64,000 nucleotides of DNA from Corbicula japonica (Eukaryota; Mollusca; Bivalvia; Venerida; Cyrenidae), in contig JAZAYU010000125.1 in assembly GCA_038501625.1 (NCBI GenBank), positions 1,282,243 to 1,346,242 on the forward strand, in the 5' to 3' direction. Numbering within the stretch: the first letter of the stretch is position 1; each line of letters starts with the position of its first letter. The translations under genes were made by a program, and so were the position numbers. Below are positions 36,095-48,407 of the stretch, in pieces. The notes under the pieces are model-generated. The model was not told the origin of the DNA. It did no database searches and saw only the letters and a program-made list of their open reading frames with translations.

Positions 36095-37140
36095 TTGGTT
36101 AAAGCAACTGGTAAGACTCCTGAAATGTTGCTCGTTAATACAATTATCACTATGAAACAGGCTAATTAGGTTAGCTAGTAGAAAAGTAGCTATCTGATGT
36201 CATTTACAGTTAGAAAACTGGATAGTTCTGGGAAAAAGGATATTATTGTTAATTCATGCAACGACTTATTCTCCGGCGTCAGTATTATACATTATTAATT
36301 AACTAAAACAATATTGACACAATATGTACAATTCAGTCCGCCTTATATGGGTTGCACTCAATTCATATGAAATCTCAACTGGGCCAATACGAGATAACCT
36401 GGGCCAATACGGGTTTTACTGAGCCAATATGAGATCGCATGATTCTGATTGGATAATGAACTGGTCCAATATGGATTGAATCACTTCCTCTTAAAAACAA
36501 AAATGCCGCCATTTTGGAATTTCTAAGTCGAATTATTATGGATAAAAATGATAATAGATAGTGTGACTTTGGACACGAGGTGCATTTAATCAAAGCGGCA
36601 GAGTATAAGTCTATGTTGCCGCTTTTGGTGGTTTCTTTCTGTGTAATGAAAATCTTTGAGTTTATATAACTCACCAGTACAACAACAATGCGGATGTCTG
36701 CAGCAAGAATTCTTGAAACTAAAAAAACAGTAACTTTTAAGGGATTACTCTTGATTTGAGCAAGTCTATTCAGAAGAAAAATTGCAAAAAGGATCAAAGC
36801 TTCGTTTGGATAACTTACAGACATGATAAATTGAGTATTACGTGCGGAATTCGTGGATGGAATGTGCGAGAAAAGAAAATTTTTTGGATATATTTGGATA
36901 TGAACTAAATTTAAACTGGAAGAACAAGAGAGTTGGCTGCCACAGTGTGTAGGAATGTTCAGGTTGTTTTTATATTCAAAACAAAACAACCTTCATATCT
37001 GCATCTCCATGGTAGCTTATATCAGCCAGGTCACTACTGTACATAGACTCATTGAAGATGCCAGACATTAGAATCAGAGTTGACACTTCATCTCTTCAGG
37101 CCGGTAAATTAGCAAGTCTAGAACTATGAATATTGTGTTA
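36095..37140. repeat. Segmental duplicate block, with GGCCAATA-rich stretch
   Basis: Repeat E lies at 36100-36300. GGGCCAATACG and variants recur four times at 36378-36470, related to arm words of the hairpin at 37155. A 204-codon minus frame covers 36375-36989 but has no recognisable domain; see the rejected list. Confidence 0.45.
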
Positions 37141-37154
37141 ATTAATAAAATTGT

Positions 37155-37290
37155 CATTAATCAAGTGAATTCATATTGGCCTTGTTATTGGGTCTCGGGC
37201 AGTCATATTAGCCCTCGGCCTTTGGCCTCGGGCCAATATGACTACCCTTGACCCAATAACAAGGCCAATATGAATTCACTTGATTAATAA
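37155..37290. repeat. Fold-back hairpin, ~63-bp arms
   Basis: TTAATCAAGTGAATTCATAT at about 37158 pairs with its complement ending near 37287. The arms include TTGGCCTTGTTATTGGGTC, and the apex is CTCGGCC-TTT-GGCCTCGGG. It shares this apex style with the hairpins at 15699 and 34653. Confidence 0.9.
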
Positions 37291-37459
37291 CATTATATTA
37301 CACTTACTATTTTACATATATTACTTTTATTGCTCGTGGTCATGAATGCAAATTTACAGTTAGTCAAACATGGAAGGATGATTGTAAAATAGAGAGTTGA
37401 TATGCTTGAAGAAAGTTGATAACCCTAGTAAATAACATGTTTGAATACATTTGTCCATT

Positions 37460-40400
37460 GAAACATACTTCTGAAGACATGATATTTATCAATGTTTCCG
37501 CAATAAGTTACAATAAGTAATAGATTTTTGCCGACTGCATTTGTATAAAAACAAGCTTAAAATTCATACCTGCCTATCACTAGTTCAGCAATACCTTTCG
37601 GTGAAACTTGATGTTAATTTAAGTCCGACCATTGAAAATCAATGTGGGTATTATTTGCCAACCAAGACGGAAAGAAACGTTTGTTGTTTTTTGTATTTTG
37701 TCATTGTTGCTAATATATTTAGAAGGACTTGGAATGACAACAACCATAAAATAGTTTTCGTTTGCATTTTTTGTTTGGTTTTTTTTTTCGTTTTTTTTCG
37801 GGTCGCTCGCGATCGCACCATTTTTAATCACAAGCAAATGGTTCAGTTTTCTGCAGCAATTTCACTTATACATAGAGTCCTGCACGTATGTGCATTTAGT
37901 CACTAATTTCATAATTCTGAACTGATGAGCCAATGTCACATTCTGTTGTCACTGCTAACTGTCACTGAAGTTTAAGTGTGAAGCTCATTTGCACACCCGT
38001 TGTTCATTTCACTTATTAGTCAACTCAGTGCAATAAGTATAAGTATCATTGGAATGAAAAAGTGTTACACCACTTTTTGCACAAAGTGACGCATTTTCAT
38101 TATGCACTCGGCTACACTTACGGCTATACTTAAACACTATCTCAAAAGCCGTTTTGATAATTAAAGTTTGATCAGGCCTTACTCCTTGATAAGCCGTATT
38201 GTTATAAATTTAAATAAATTTGCCTAACTTTGGCAACTCTACTGTAAGCTTTATCAGCAATCACCAATGGGAGATTTTTATGGAAATCCTGGATTTCTCG
38301 TTATTGCGACGAACGTTTCTGAGATGTCTCCATATAAATTTTAGCTTCTTTTGGTCAAAACTTCAATTATGCAAAGTTTCATGCTAATATGGAGTTTTTT
38401 TACTTTTCTCGTAAGCTGCTGTGTAAAGCATTTATGAAGACAACATATTCAAATTGTTTATCGAAAGCCTAAGGAAATAAGTTTTCGGTCATACATGTGT
38501 AAAAACAAGCCTGATCGAATCGGAACTGCGTACATTGTATCATGAGTTTAGCGATACCTGAAATTAAAATCAATGTACAACTACTTCTGGATGTAAATGT
38601 AACTATAGACAATCATTGAGAAATGTTATTTAGATAAACGGATGGCCTTATAGAGTGCATGAGCACTCAGTTTAATTAATGTGTGTATTGTATAATTAGA
38701 CGATATTTACGTTTCTTTTGTTACTGCACAGTGTTAATGAAACAAGATGTTTCCTAATAGTTTACCATACTTGATATTAAATACGAACAGATGAAGAATG
38801 TACCAATGTAGACCAAAAGGACTTTGATGGCTAGGGGTGTACCCGAACTGTCTGTTATACATATGTTTTGGTACTCAGCTAAGCGCTGCTACAGTTGACC
38901 TTCTTACCTCAGATCAAACCCATGCGACCGTTTAAAATATTTATGTTTAAGCTCAAGCTGCATTTTATACAAGAAATATCTTTAAAAAAAGATCAACGGC
39001 GTTGATGGAAAAGATTTTTATATTTAAGAAAGAAAGAAAGAAAGAGCGGCGAAGCAGACGCAGTCTAGTATTTGTATTTCACTTGTTATAGCTGTTGACG
39101 AACCATCTCTGCCTTCTTAGTATGGCCTAGGGCTTAAGCGACCGAGGCATGGAAACCCCATAAATTAATTGAATGTGTTTGTCCAAAAAATGTTGAAGCT
39201 GTTGAAACAATTTCGTCTAGGGTATTGTACTCAAGTGTTTACCTGACATCCATAAATGTTCCATATAAAATCGTATTTAAGCCATCAATTGACTTATTAA
39301 TACTGGTTATTTATGTCGTAAATATGTTTTTCTCCGATACAATTATCGCTTTTAAAAACGAAAATGCCCGAACAAGTAAGTGCCAAGTCAAATACTTACG
39401 CACAATGTAAAAATCGTTACGGTAATCGTTAACGAGACCCACTAATAACCAATCAAAATAATATATTTGATTTTCCCGCTGAATATTAAGTTTTATTTAC
39501 ATTATTTCATTGGACGAAAAAGTAAGTCAAAAGTGAGCTTAGACAGCTAACGCCGAAATATAGTTTAGGAGGTAGACAAACAATTTTGTTTTGTACAAAT
39601 AAAACTATTTTAGAAATTGTTGTATGCTTTTCAACACGTCATTGGTTTTTTTCAGCTTTTGTTAAGCACTCGAATAAATTAAACAAATACAAAATATAAG
39701 TAGAAATATTTTTCGGATCAATTAATTTAAATGAGACCCCAATTGTCTGTGTTTAACAGGTACATCAAAACTCCGCCATTTCTTATATTCGACTTTGGAC
39801 CGCCAATCGACGACTCGGTAACACAAACAAGACATTGTATATGGTCTGAAAATGTATGCTCTATGTTATAATATTTGTTGGCTGCAATATGGAGATAGCA
39901 TATGTGTAGCAAACTCGCTTAAATGAAAGTTTTCTATCAGGTGCAAAATTCCTTGGTTTGAGAAACTGGTTAGTTCTGGTAAGAATGGTAATAGGTTGGT
40001 CGTTAATGGAATTATCAGTAGGAAACTGGCTAATTAGGTTAACATGTTGAATAGTTGCTAATTGAAATAATTTATTTTTAGAAATCTAGATTGTGCTGGT
40101 AAAATGGAACAAAACCGCAAATTGATGCATTGACTTATTCCTGGTGTAAGACAGAAGTGTTATAAAGTACACGTATTACTAGTATATTATTGCTCAGAGT
40201 CATGAATGAAAATATTTAAAATTAAATTTAATATTTAGTCGAAGGACGATGTCACTGGATGTGAAAATGAAAGGTGATTTATTTGACAAATTAGTGTACC
40301 ATTATCATGATTATAAATTACAGCTTTCTATAAATTGACAAATGTCTCTCCACTAAGTACACATACTTCTGAGGACAACCAATTCAAAATGCCCGTAGTA

Positions 40401-40800
40401 AGCATAGGGAAATAAGTCATTTTGCCGTTGGTACCTAATAAAAAAAGCTTCACCGATTAAGGCGTCGCCCGTCTCGTGATTAGCGACACCTGTCTGTTAT
40501 TTTCGATTTTAAATAAAGTCCGACCACTGTCGATTGCATCTGCGCATGAATGTAGTTATTTGACAAGCGCTAGGGGGAAAAAGCAGAAATGTGTCTTTCG
40601 TCTGCAATGTTTATGTTGTTACTACTTTAAAAAAGCAAATATTTATCCATAACTAAGAAGTTTTGGTTCAGCCTTTTAAAAACTTGAATAAGACATGGTA
40701 TTTTAAGGCACAATTCCTCATAAAAAGTGAAATATGCATATTAGGAATCGCCACAATAACAAAACACAGCTTCCCCACGCTGCAAAACAGAGAAGAGGAA
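37460..40800. repeat. Diverged segmental duplicates, no gene
   Basis: 37460-37700 and 40360-40560 match 30320-30700. 37950-38860 matches 32880-33740. Repeat E lies at 39955-40210. A (GAAA)n run lies near 39023-39043. The 121-codon plus frame at 37541-37906 sits in one duplicate, is not kept open in the others, and has no domain. Confidence 0.55.
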
Positions 40801-40830
40801 AAGAGAGAATGTTTGTAATAAGTACATGTA

Positions 40831-42055
40831 CGAGGGTTGTTCAATATATAATGAGACTGTGTTCATATCTTTTATTTGTTACATTTAACGGTTATAGAGA
40901 ATACATAATTACAAAGTTCATTCATTTCTGAATACAATCAGAAAATATTTTAAAAATCCACGAAACAGCTTTAAAGTTACAGCAATTACACGAGGGTCCT
41001 GTTTGCATCATCGCCCCCGGGCAACAAATATGACGCGACGTACGAGTAAAGCGACGTCGTTCGCATAGTAAATGTCGCTATTATGTTTTATCACATTCAT
41101 AGCTTTCCAAAATATGCTCCCTAATGCAGAACACAACTTTGGTGGCGTGCAGCTGGCTGATTGATGGCAATGTCTTCATAACAATCACTTGTTGTTGACT
41201 TTATCATACCATTTACGGCCGTCTATTTATCATTTTGATTTTTGTCTAGATACAAAAATGCCGATATGATTATATTACTGAACTTCTATAAGAATTATTC
41301 AACACTATTATTTATTTAATATTTACTGACTTTTCCCATGCTTAAATTTTGTGTCAGTATGCGATGCGCAGTCCCTATGCTCACATCAAAAATTTCGGAA
41401 AGTACCCGCCCCGTTAAACGTCTGTCCGTATTGAGCGCTGACTGAATTGACGCGAAACTAGACGCTTTCATGGACTTCTTTCTGCCGGACCTTCGCTCGT
41501 CATTTAGTGCTGGTTGTCTCTCAGAAAACTTTTTGTGCCATCTTAATACTAACGCAAGATAAACACTGTCTTTCCCGTTAGCCTCTTGTAACATTGTAAA
41601 CGTTTCTGCGCCGATTTGCCAGAATTAATACAGAACTAAATGTTTGCCCGCACTTCAAGACGTTCTTATGTCATGATTTTGACGAGACAACGTGAAAGGG
41701 TAACCATGAACAAATGTTAATTATATAAACGTTTTACCACCAAATGACATCATTTTTTCAGATTATGTGATTGATTTTATATACAAATTATTGGCAGATT
41801 TTTATGAAATTCCAAAATAATTTTGTTATTTAACTTAATATTATCATGTACGTCTTTATAATGCAGCATGGATGGGGGCGATAACGCGTTACTATGTTTT
41901 TGGAATGATCATAATTTCTATGTCGCATAATATTTTTTTCACCAATGACGGTATTCTGATCAAGGATAAGTTATATTAAATAATGATAACAAATTTTTAA
42001 TAATTTCACGTCAGAATAAAAATATATGAGGACAGTCTATATTGAACATCCCTCG
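40831..42055 (-). mobile_element. Mariner-family transposon, 1225 bp, degenerate
   Basis: Inverted ends CGAGGGTTGTTCAATATA (40831) and the complement of a CGAGGGATGTTCAATATA arm (42055), with TA target duplications at 40829-40830 and 42056-42057. The length is typical of mariner (about 1.3 kb). The transposase is on the minus strand and broken; see 41316-41594. Between 40870 and 41310 the frame of the catalytic region is not maintained. Confidence 0.88.
41316..41594 (-). pseudogene. Mariner transposase, N-terminal DNA-binding remnant
   Basis: The 92-codon frame contains the mariner N-terminal helix-turn-helix region: MLQEANGKDSV, then RWHKKFSE, DERRSGRKKS, LNTDRRLTGRVLSEIFDVS and GTAHRILTQNLSMGKVSKY (each a separate motif in order). 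In intact mariners this region precedes the WVP linker and the DD(34)D catalytic domain. Here the frame stops right after SKY. Upstream of the first ATG, matching residues continue in shifted frames (an ETFTMLQ run and a frameshift before it), so the ATG at 41594 is not the ancestral start. It has lost function as a transposase, though its end sequences could still be recognised by a related enzyme (inference). Confidence 0.85.
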
Positions 42056-42115
42056 TATATGAATTCAAATAAGACAACACAAACATGTAGCGGTTTATAA
42101 AATGTTATCTATACT

Positions 42116-44738
42116 CAGCAAAAAAGAAACCTGACACTTTATTACGTTAAATAACTATGAGACACGCGTACTTATACAAACTTATATTTTTTGCACCGTC
42201 CCATTAAAGCTGACGGCTAAAGCACTTGCTTCATACACCAGAAATATCAACATAAATGCATATGTTCCAAACTCATTTAGATTTATTTCCAGTCGCATTG
42301 GCAATCAAAATAGGTCAATATCCAGTGTTAAGTTCCCTTTTTGTTGCGCATTGATGCAAAAGGAATTGTAATCACATTTTTCTTGACAGCCGGATTCAAA
42401 TAATTTACTCAATTTTGATCAAGTAAAAACCAAAAAATGGACATCTGCATTTGTGAAAAGGAAGTACGTTTTTATTTAATGCAATTATGTATGGACTTTA
42501 GAATATATGTGTGGATCACATCATTTAAAAGATAAGCTCAAAACATAACAGTTGCTTTTATGTGTCAAATGTTCAGTTACGGAGGAAAACTGCAGGTGCC
42601 TATAACACATGTTTTATAATTAACACTGTACTTATTACAATATACACCTTCTAAACATGTTATTGTTGACTGGAAACATAGTTTAATGGATTAAACACAC
42701 AATGTTTATGGAACATAAACAAAAACGAATTCTATTTTACTAACTTTCATGAGTACATGAGTATGTTAAGATTTACAAAAAATATCTTAAAAACAAAAAC
42801 AGGAGGAAAAAATATTAAGAAGGTATATGTTATTCATATTTTTCTAGATGTTAATTGGTACATATCATCAGGTTTATGAAACATGTTGTTTGCAATCTGT
42901 TTTCAATCAAACAAACGCCAAATCAAGCATTTCAAGTGTATTATGTTCATAAAATAAGAATGCAGACCACTGTACATCACTGTCTGTCCTAACATCAACA
43001 CAAGTATATTCATCGTACCTGGAACTGCATTGTAATTCAACTGATCTCAAGGTTTTTTAAATGTTTGAGCTAAATATTTTCACTTATGTTTGTATAACTT
43101 TCATTAAAAATGTAATTTTAATATGTTTAAGCAATAGAGACCAAGCTCAAGCAAAATCGTGCACCAGTTGAACTAAACAATTACCTGCATATATATATAT
43201 TACTTTTTAGAATTATGACAAACAATTTAGAGTACTTGTGTATCAGTTGTAATGGAACAACTTTTTTATATAAACTCATGTGTGCACCTAACATTTAGAC
43301 ACAAGTTGGTCGAGGATAAATTGATAATCGTGCATACTTTTCCTCCGTTACTTTTCACTTTTCTAGCTTCCTCCGTAACTTACCTCCATAACCCAAAATT
43401 ACAAGGGTAAATTTTAATTATTTAACGCTTCTGACCATATTACTTGACGGCTTCTGTGATAATAGCGAGGCAACCAATTGATAACAACAATTTTATTAGC
43501 ACTTGAAGCATGATACATTTGGTTACGGAAGATAAAATTACGGAGATTTTTTTTAAACATTTTAAGACTAATATTTGCAATAAATAATACTTTTTTAGTG
43601 ATGGTATGTATTAATCAATTGATAATCATATAATTGATGTAAACTGTTTGATCCATGGAATTAACACATATTAAAAGAAGTGAAATACACATTTATAGAG
43701 GAAAATTTTATTATCGGACATTAAAAATATCGTGTTAAGGCTATGACCAATAAAAATATAAAAAGCCGCAGGTGTTTAACTTTTGAATTCATAGTATTTG
43801 ATAATTCTATAAAATATTAATGCCTTTATAACAGTTTTTATCTTATTTAATACCACCAGCAGTGAGGTTTAAAATGGTTACGGTAGGAAAGTATTTTTTG
43901 GTAACATCCCTTAAAATCAGTGTCATTGTTTAAAATAGCACCCCATTGCAACAAAACTTTTCAATATCATATTTTCAAGTGCCTTAAACGTAAAAAACTG
44001 CAAATCTCTTAATTGCCAATAATCGTATTTCAACAATTTTACTGTAAAAATAGAAGTTTTGCCTGGCGACATGCAAAAAGCGATGTTTCTAGACATTTAG
44101 CATGCTATAAAACTTAAAGACAGTGACATAAATGGCTATCTCAGTGATGTTTGTTCTATGTAAACATGGTGAATTACTTCCATGTCTAAGATGTGGTTAA
44201 TATTCATTGTAATGCTATCTAATGCCTTTAAATAACTGAACAAGGGACAATTTCGTCGAAATTTCGGACTGATCAATACGCTATAACTTTTGCTTCAAAT
44301 ATATTCACTTGTACGTTGAATGTTAATAATACATCAGCTATTCTTTGTAAGGGGGTTTTTAAGTTTTAATTATGAATAATTATATTTAAAACACTTCTTA
44401 CTTTCGTCCTAATTTGTGATTAGGTGACTTTCAAATTAAATAGGGTAAATGTAATCAAATAGGTACGTCAGATAACAAGCAAAGCCAAACATATGGGGTT
44501 TTTGTTTCGAAAAATAATATTTGTCTACAAGCTATAAATGTGCTGTTTTGTTTTGTTTCAGTTAGTCTAGAAACTATTTATTGCAATGATTTTAGTGATA
44601 TTGATATGATAGAAGAAAGGAATAGACTTATCATTGATTTCATTTCATTTTAAACATCACTTGCTAAAAGCAGTCTTTTTTAGACATTTATTTTCAAAAG
44701 TCAACCGCGGACCATTGAACTCCTCAGAAATCTATATA
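42116..44738. other. No gene recognised; AT-rich
   Basis: Contains scattered words of the type GTTACGGAGG and its complement (42582, 43342, 43370, 43524, 43872), and an (AT)n run near 43188-43200. ATACTCAGCAAAAAAGAAAC at about 42112 resembles a Tc1-type end, but no partner end was found. No open frame of note. Confidence 0.5.
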
Positions 44739-45957
44739 CACTAGTCAAAAGTTCTAAGTGCACACTTGATAAATGTTAATTTTTTAAATAATTTGATTAA
44801 ATCTTTTAAAATAGTGTAAACTACAATGAAGAAGAATCAATATTCTATTAAAGCACACCAAACATTTTAAATCTGCTTAACCAGATTAAAAAATAATAAT
44901 ATTTTAGCTCACCTGTTCTCAGAAAGCAATTCTCAAGTTAATTATCATTGCATCGGCTATCATCTGTGATAGTTTTCTCATCTCTGTATAAATTAAATTT
45001 CATGCAAATTTAAAGGAAATACTGTAGTTTGCCATTCCATTGCACTGAAATAGCTTTCTGTAGCTTTGTAATGGTCTGCTGGGCACGATGAGCCAACACA
45101 CTCAACTCTATTTTATCCATAACGTTTTTACATGATTTTAAGGAGAAAATTCCATCTTTAACACAATGTTTTGTGCCAAAAATTTTTGAATTGTATAACA
45201 GGTTGGGATGATACCATTCTCTATGATAGATGTGTAACAACCTTTCCAAACGAAAAAATGTATTCATTTCGATAAAATTGACCAGTTTTCGGACACGCCT
45301 TTTGACCAAATAAGCGTCATTTTCGAATAAATCGATTTTTAAGTTTATTGAATTTCTATAAATTTTAGTTTTAAATTTTTATTTATTGGACACTTATCCA
45401 ACAAATGTTACACTAATATTTTCGACTTTACGTTGTTTTACGTAAATATTTAATGACGTAATTGAGTAACATCAGCGTTCAACGTAAGCAACGTAATCAA
45501 TCTAGAAAATAATATCGTTTGATTTTCTTCTTAAATTAATAAAATATGCAAAAATAAGGTATTTCTTTTGCATTTACGGAAACCGTCAAGTTTTTTTACA
45601 ACAAAATTGAAGTTGTGCCTGTGAAAAGAGTTTTGACGGCAATGTCGTTGTCTGCTGACGTCAACCGTTCCATGGTTACAATTTGTTGGTGTGTTTTTCG
45701 TGTTTGTCTGGAGTCGGTGAACATGAGAAAAACAAAAACGATTGTAAAAAAATTAATTTCGCTTGCCCCACGGGGATAATGCATAAATAGCGTATGCCGA
45801 CGTGGATGACGTAAAATGTAAAACATATGCAAGGTTTTCAAAAAATTATTATTGTTTGATCATTATTAACATAAAGTCAAACTTTCATTCAATTTGAATA
45901 AGTTTACTTTAGGATATTCAAACTTGAAAAGTGTGCACTTAGAACTTTTGACCAGTG
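44739..45957 (-). mobile_element. Tc1/mariner-superfamily transposon, 1219 bp, degenerate
   Basis: The ends are inverted repeats of about 28 bp: CACTAGTCAAAAGTTCTAAG at 44739 against CACTGGTCAAAAGTTCTAAG read inward from 45957. TA lies at 44737-44738 and 45958-45959. On the minus strand a degraded C-terminal transposase-like stretch is visible (about 45130-44930: TITKLQKAISVQWNG, then in another frame MRKLSQMIADAM), resembling the end of Tc1 transposases. Frameshifts and stops separate the parts. Confidence 0.75.
45010..45309 (-). pseudogene. Possible Tc1-like transposase C-terminal remnant
   Basis: A 99-codon frame inside the transposon. Its last third (QQTITKLQKAISVQWNGKLQ) resembles the helix before the Tc1 transposase C-terminus, where a 'L..al..eWn.ip' pattern is usual. 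The SPDLNPIEN-type motif expected upstream is not recognisable. The identity rests mainly on its position between Tc1-style ends. Confidence 0.4.
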
Positions 45958-45959
45958 TA

Positions 45960-47690
45960 GTAAGTTGACTTTGTCAGATTGCTTGTAACATTGTAAAGGA
46001 GTTTACGAGGTCCAATTGTATTGGTTTTTAAATTAAATGTGTATTCAAAGTTAATTTTACACCTTTCAACCAAATAATGTTTGATATGAAAGTTCAAACA
46101 TTGAACTTCCGGAATACAAACTATTATATCACAGGAAAGGTTGAAATGACTTTATTAGGTTGTGCAGTCGAGATTACAATGAATATCGCAATAAAAAAAT
46201 ATAAGGTCAAAGGTGAAAAAAACAACAACAAGTGTTTAGTTATGTGAAAATAAAACAAGCCTTTGCTTGTTGCCGTACGTACATCTTTAGGTATTTATTT
46301 TATTTACTTGCTTAGAGCAGTATCAAAATAGCAGGGTTGTATACAGCTTATATCAGTGATTTTAGTCTAAATAATGGGAATTTCAGATAATGTATTTTAA
46401 AAAGACTTTTTACCGAGACTTTTCAATATTGCGAATTATAGATGTCAAATATTTATAGATGAACGTATGATACTTTGGAATTGAAAAAGTGTAAGAAAGA
46501 TGTTCTATAAGTTCAATAAAGACAGAGGTAAAACAGTATGTCCCGTTGAAGTCCTCATTGCAAGTTCAACGTAAATATAAAATTATCAAAATCTCTCGAA
46601 CGGCAAAATGCAGTTAACAAATTGTGTTCATGTTATCAAATTTAATGTATCTTTATTTTGCATATGTTAAGAACAGTTAAAAAAATAGCTAGATCAAAAT
46701 ATCTCTATTTACAAACAAAAATTAAAAAAACCCGCATAATATCGCGATAATTGCCCACGGGAGTAATTTGATACTGACCACGGAATGAAAGAAGCTACAT
46801 GTGTATAAAGGTCATACTAAATCATATTCTAAAGGTAAAGGCTAATTTTAATTATACACCAAGGTGCTATTTGCGAAAACCTTTGGTGCTGCATAAATGT
46901 GTTTTTTGCCTTAAAATTCTCTTATGAAAATTATAAAAGAAATTATTGAGAAATCCCCTTTACAATGTATGCATTGCGTGTGTTTCACAGTAAATCTTTT
47001 ACGAAAACAGTGCCAGATAACTTAAGCTGATAAACAGATAACCAATGACAATTTTGATTCCTTATTGATGTTTACATCGGTAGATGACATAAATTTGGTC
47101 AAGAATAAAAAATGACATTGGTGCACTCAAATTTCTCTTTTCTTTCACCTTATCAAACGCTTACTGATACACTTTACTATGACAATTAAAAAATAATTCA
47201 CATTCATTTCAGTAGTTGATTAACAAATAAAATGTTAAATGATTCAATTGTGATAAAAATTTGTTTGTCATTTATTTTTTTCTGTCTCTTATTACTTTTT
47301 CATCAAATAATCACCGATTCTGAGGCAAATGACTAAGTTGATTTTGGGTTTTTTCACATGATAAACATAGCAAATAATATAGAAATCTTTCATGTGTTTG
47401 CAGTTTGGACCGAGAAAAAAAGAGCTCACAGCAATGTGATTTTGTGGTTTATCTAACCATTAAAAATAGTTATCCCAGGATTGGATTTATTAATTTTTGT
47501 GAGCGTATGTAGTGTATTCTTTTTCAATGACAAAGACATAGGAACTCCAAAGATTTATGGTTACATAAATTTAGAATTCGCTCCTTTACTGTAATTTCCT
47601 TTAATTATACCTTTTGGTATCACAACAGTTTTTTTTTATTTAACTCTATATTTCTGTATAAGTAAAACCAAATTGTTATCAATATTCAAT
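45960..47690. other. No gene recognised; AT-rich
   Basis: Long A+T-rich stretch without notable open frames or repeat partners in the window. Confidence 0.5.
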
Positions 47691-47691
47691 T

Positions 47692-48064
47692 GGCGCACTT
47701 GTTTGTATACGCCGTAATGTCCCGATATTTATATGCCGAGTGCTCCGATCACGTGATAGGTACACCAATCCGGTACAGATGAATAGAGTGCAGTTCGGGA
47801 TACCTTGAAATGGCCACCAAAATACTATGTGAATGGAAAACAAATATGGGTCCTATAATAGGCAATTTCTCAATATTTCAACTGACACATTTTGTTTCGT
47901 CGCCATCTTGGAAATAAATGCGCCGAGCTGTTTTGACCGGGCCATGCGGTATGTCCCGACTTTATCGGAAATACATGCGCACGCAAGTAGCCGGACTGAA
48001 ACGAGCGTAGATCGGTGTCCCGCGGTATACCTAGGACTGATTCGGGACACCAATCAAGTGCGCC
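47692..48064. mobile_element. GC-rich 373-bp segment with short terminal inverted repeats, MITE-like
   Basis: GGCGCACTTGTTTG at 47692 is mirrored by CAATCAAGTGCGCC ending at 48064. The interior contains GTCCCGA or GTCCCG several times and is much richer in G+C than the flanks. The frames on both strands (47833-48096 plus, 47853-48053 minus) overlap each other and lack domains. No clean target duplication was seen. Confidence 0.4.
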
Positions 48065-48407
48065 TAATTACTTTACACAAACTGCGACATGGTTGAATGG
48101 AAATAAATCTTTCTGTCACTTTCTCAAGAAGCATACCACTTTTAGCACTTTTTAACATGGCACTTATCAAAACAGTTTTAATTCCTAATTAGAAAGTATA
48201 AAGCAAAAGATGTTAAACAGCAGTTTTAGGTAAACTTTAAAACGTACAAAAGATAGACATATTTTTTTTCAAAGAAATTTAAAATTATTACGGTTTTTTA
48301 AAGGATACCAGTTTGTCTAACAAAAAAGCTTGAACATACTTTTTGACAAATGCTTGCTGCACTTAGGCTTGATTGAAGACAACACCAAAAGTCGAAATCG
48401 ATTGCTA

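Larger units (their letters stand above)
40730..42115 (-). mobile_element. SINE copy split by a mariner insertion
   Basis: 40730-40830 carries the SINE tail words (GCATATTAGGAATCGCCACA, AGAAGAGGAAAAGAGAG), and the body words resume at 42058 (GAATTCAAATAAGACAACAC). The mariner element at 40831-42055 lies between them. Confidence 0.65.

Noticed and set aside
36375..36989. 204-codon minus-strand open frame, the longest outside the HSPA12 genes
   Set aside because: No recognisable domain, Leu/Ile/Ser-rich composition typical of AT-rich random frames, and its C-terminal third reads the repeated GGCCAATA phrase. It lies in a duplicated repeat block. No splice or start context supports it.
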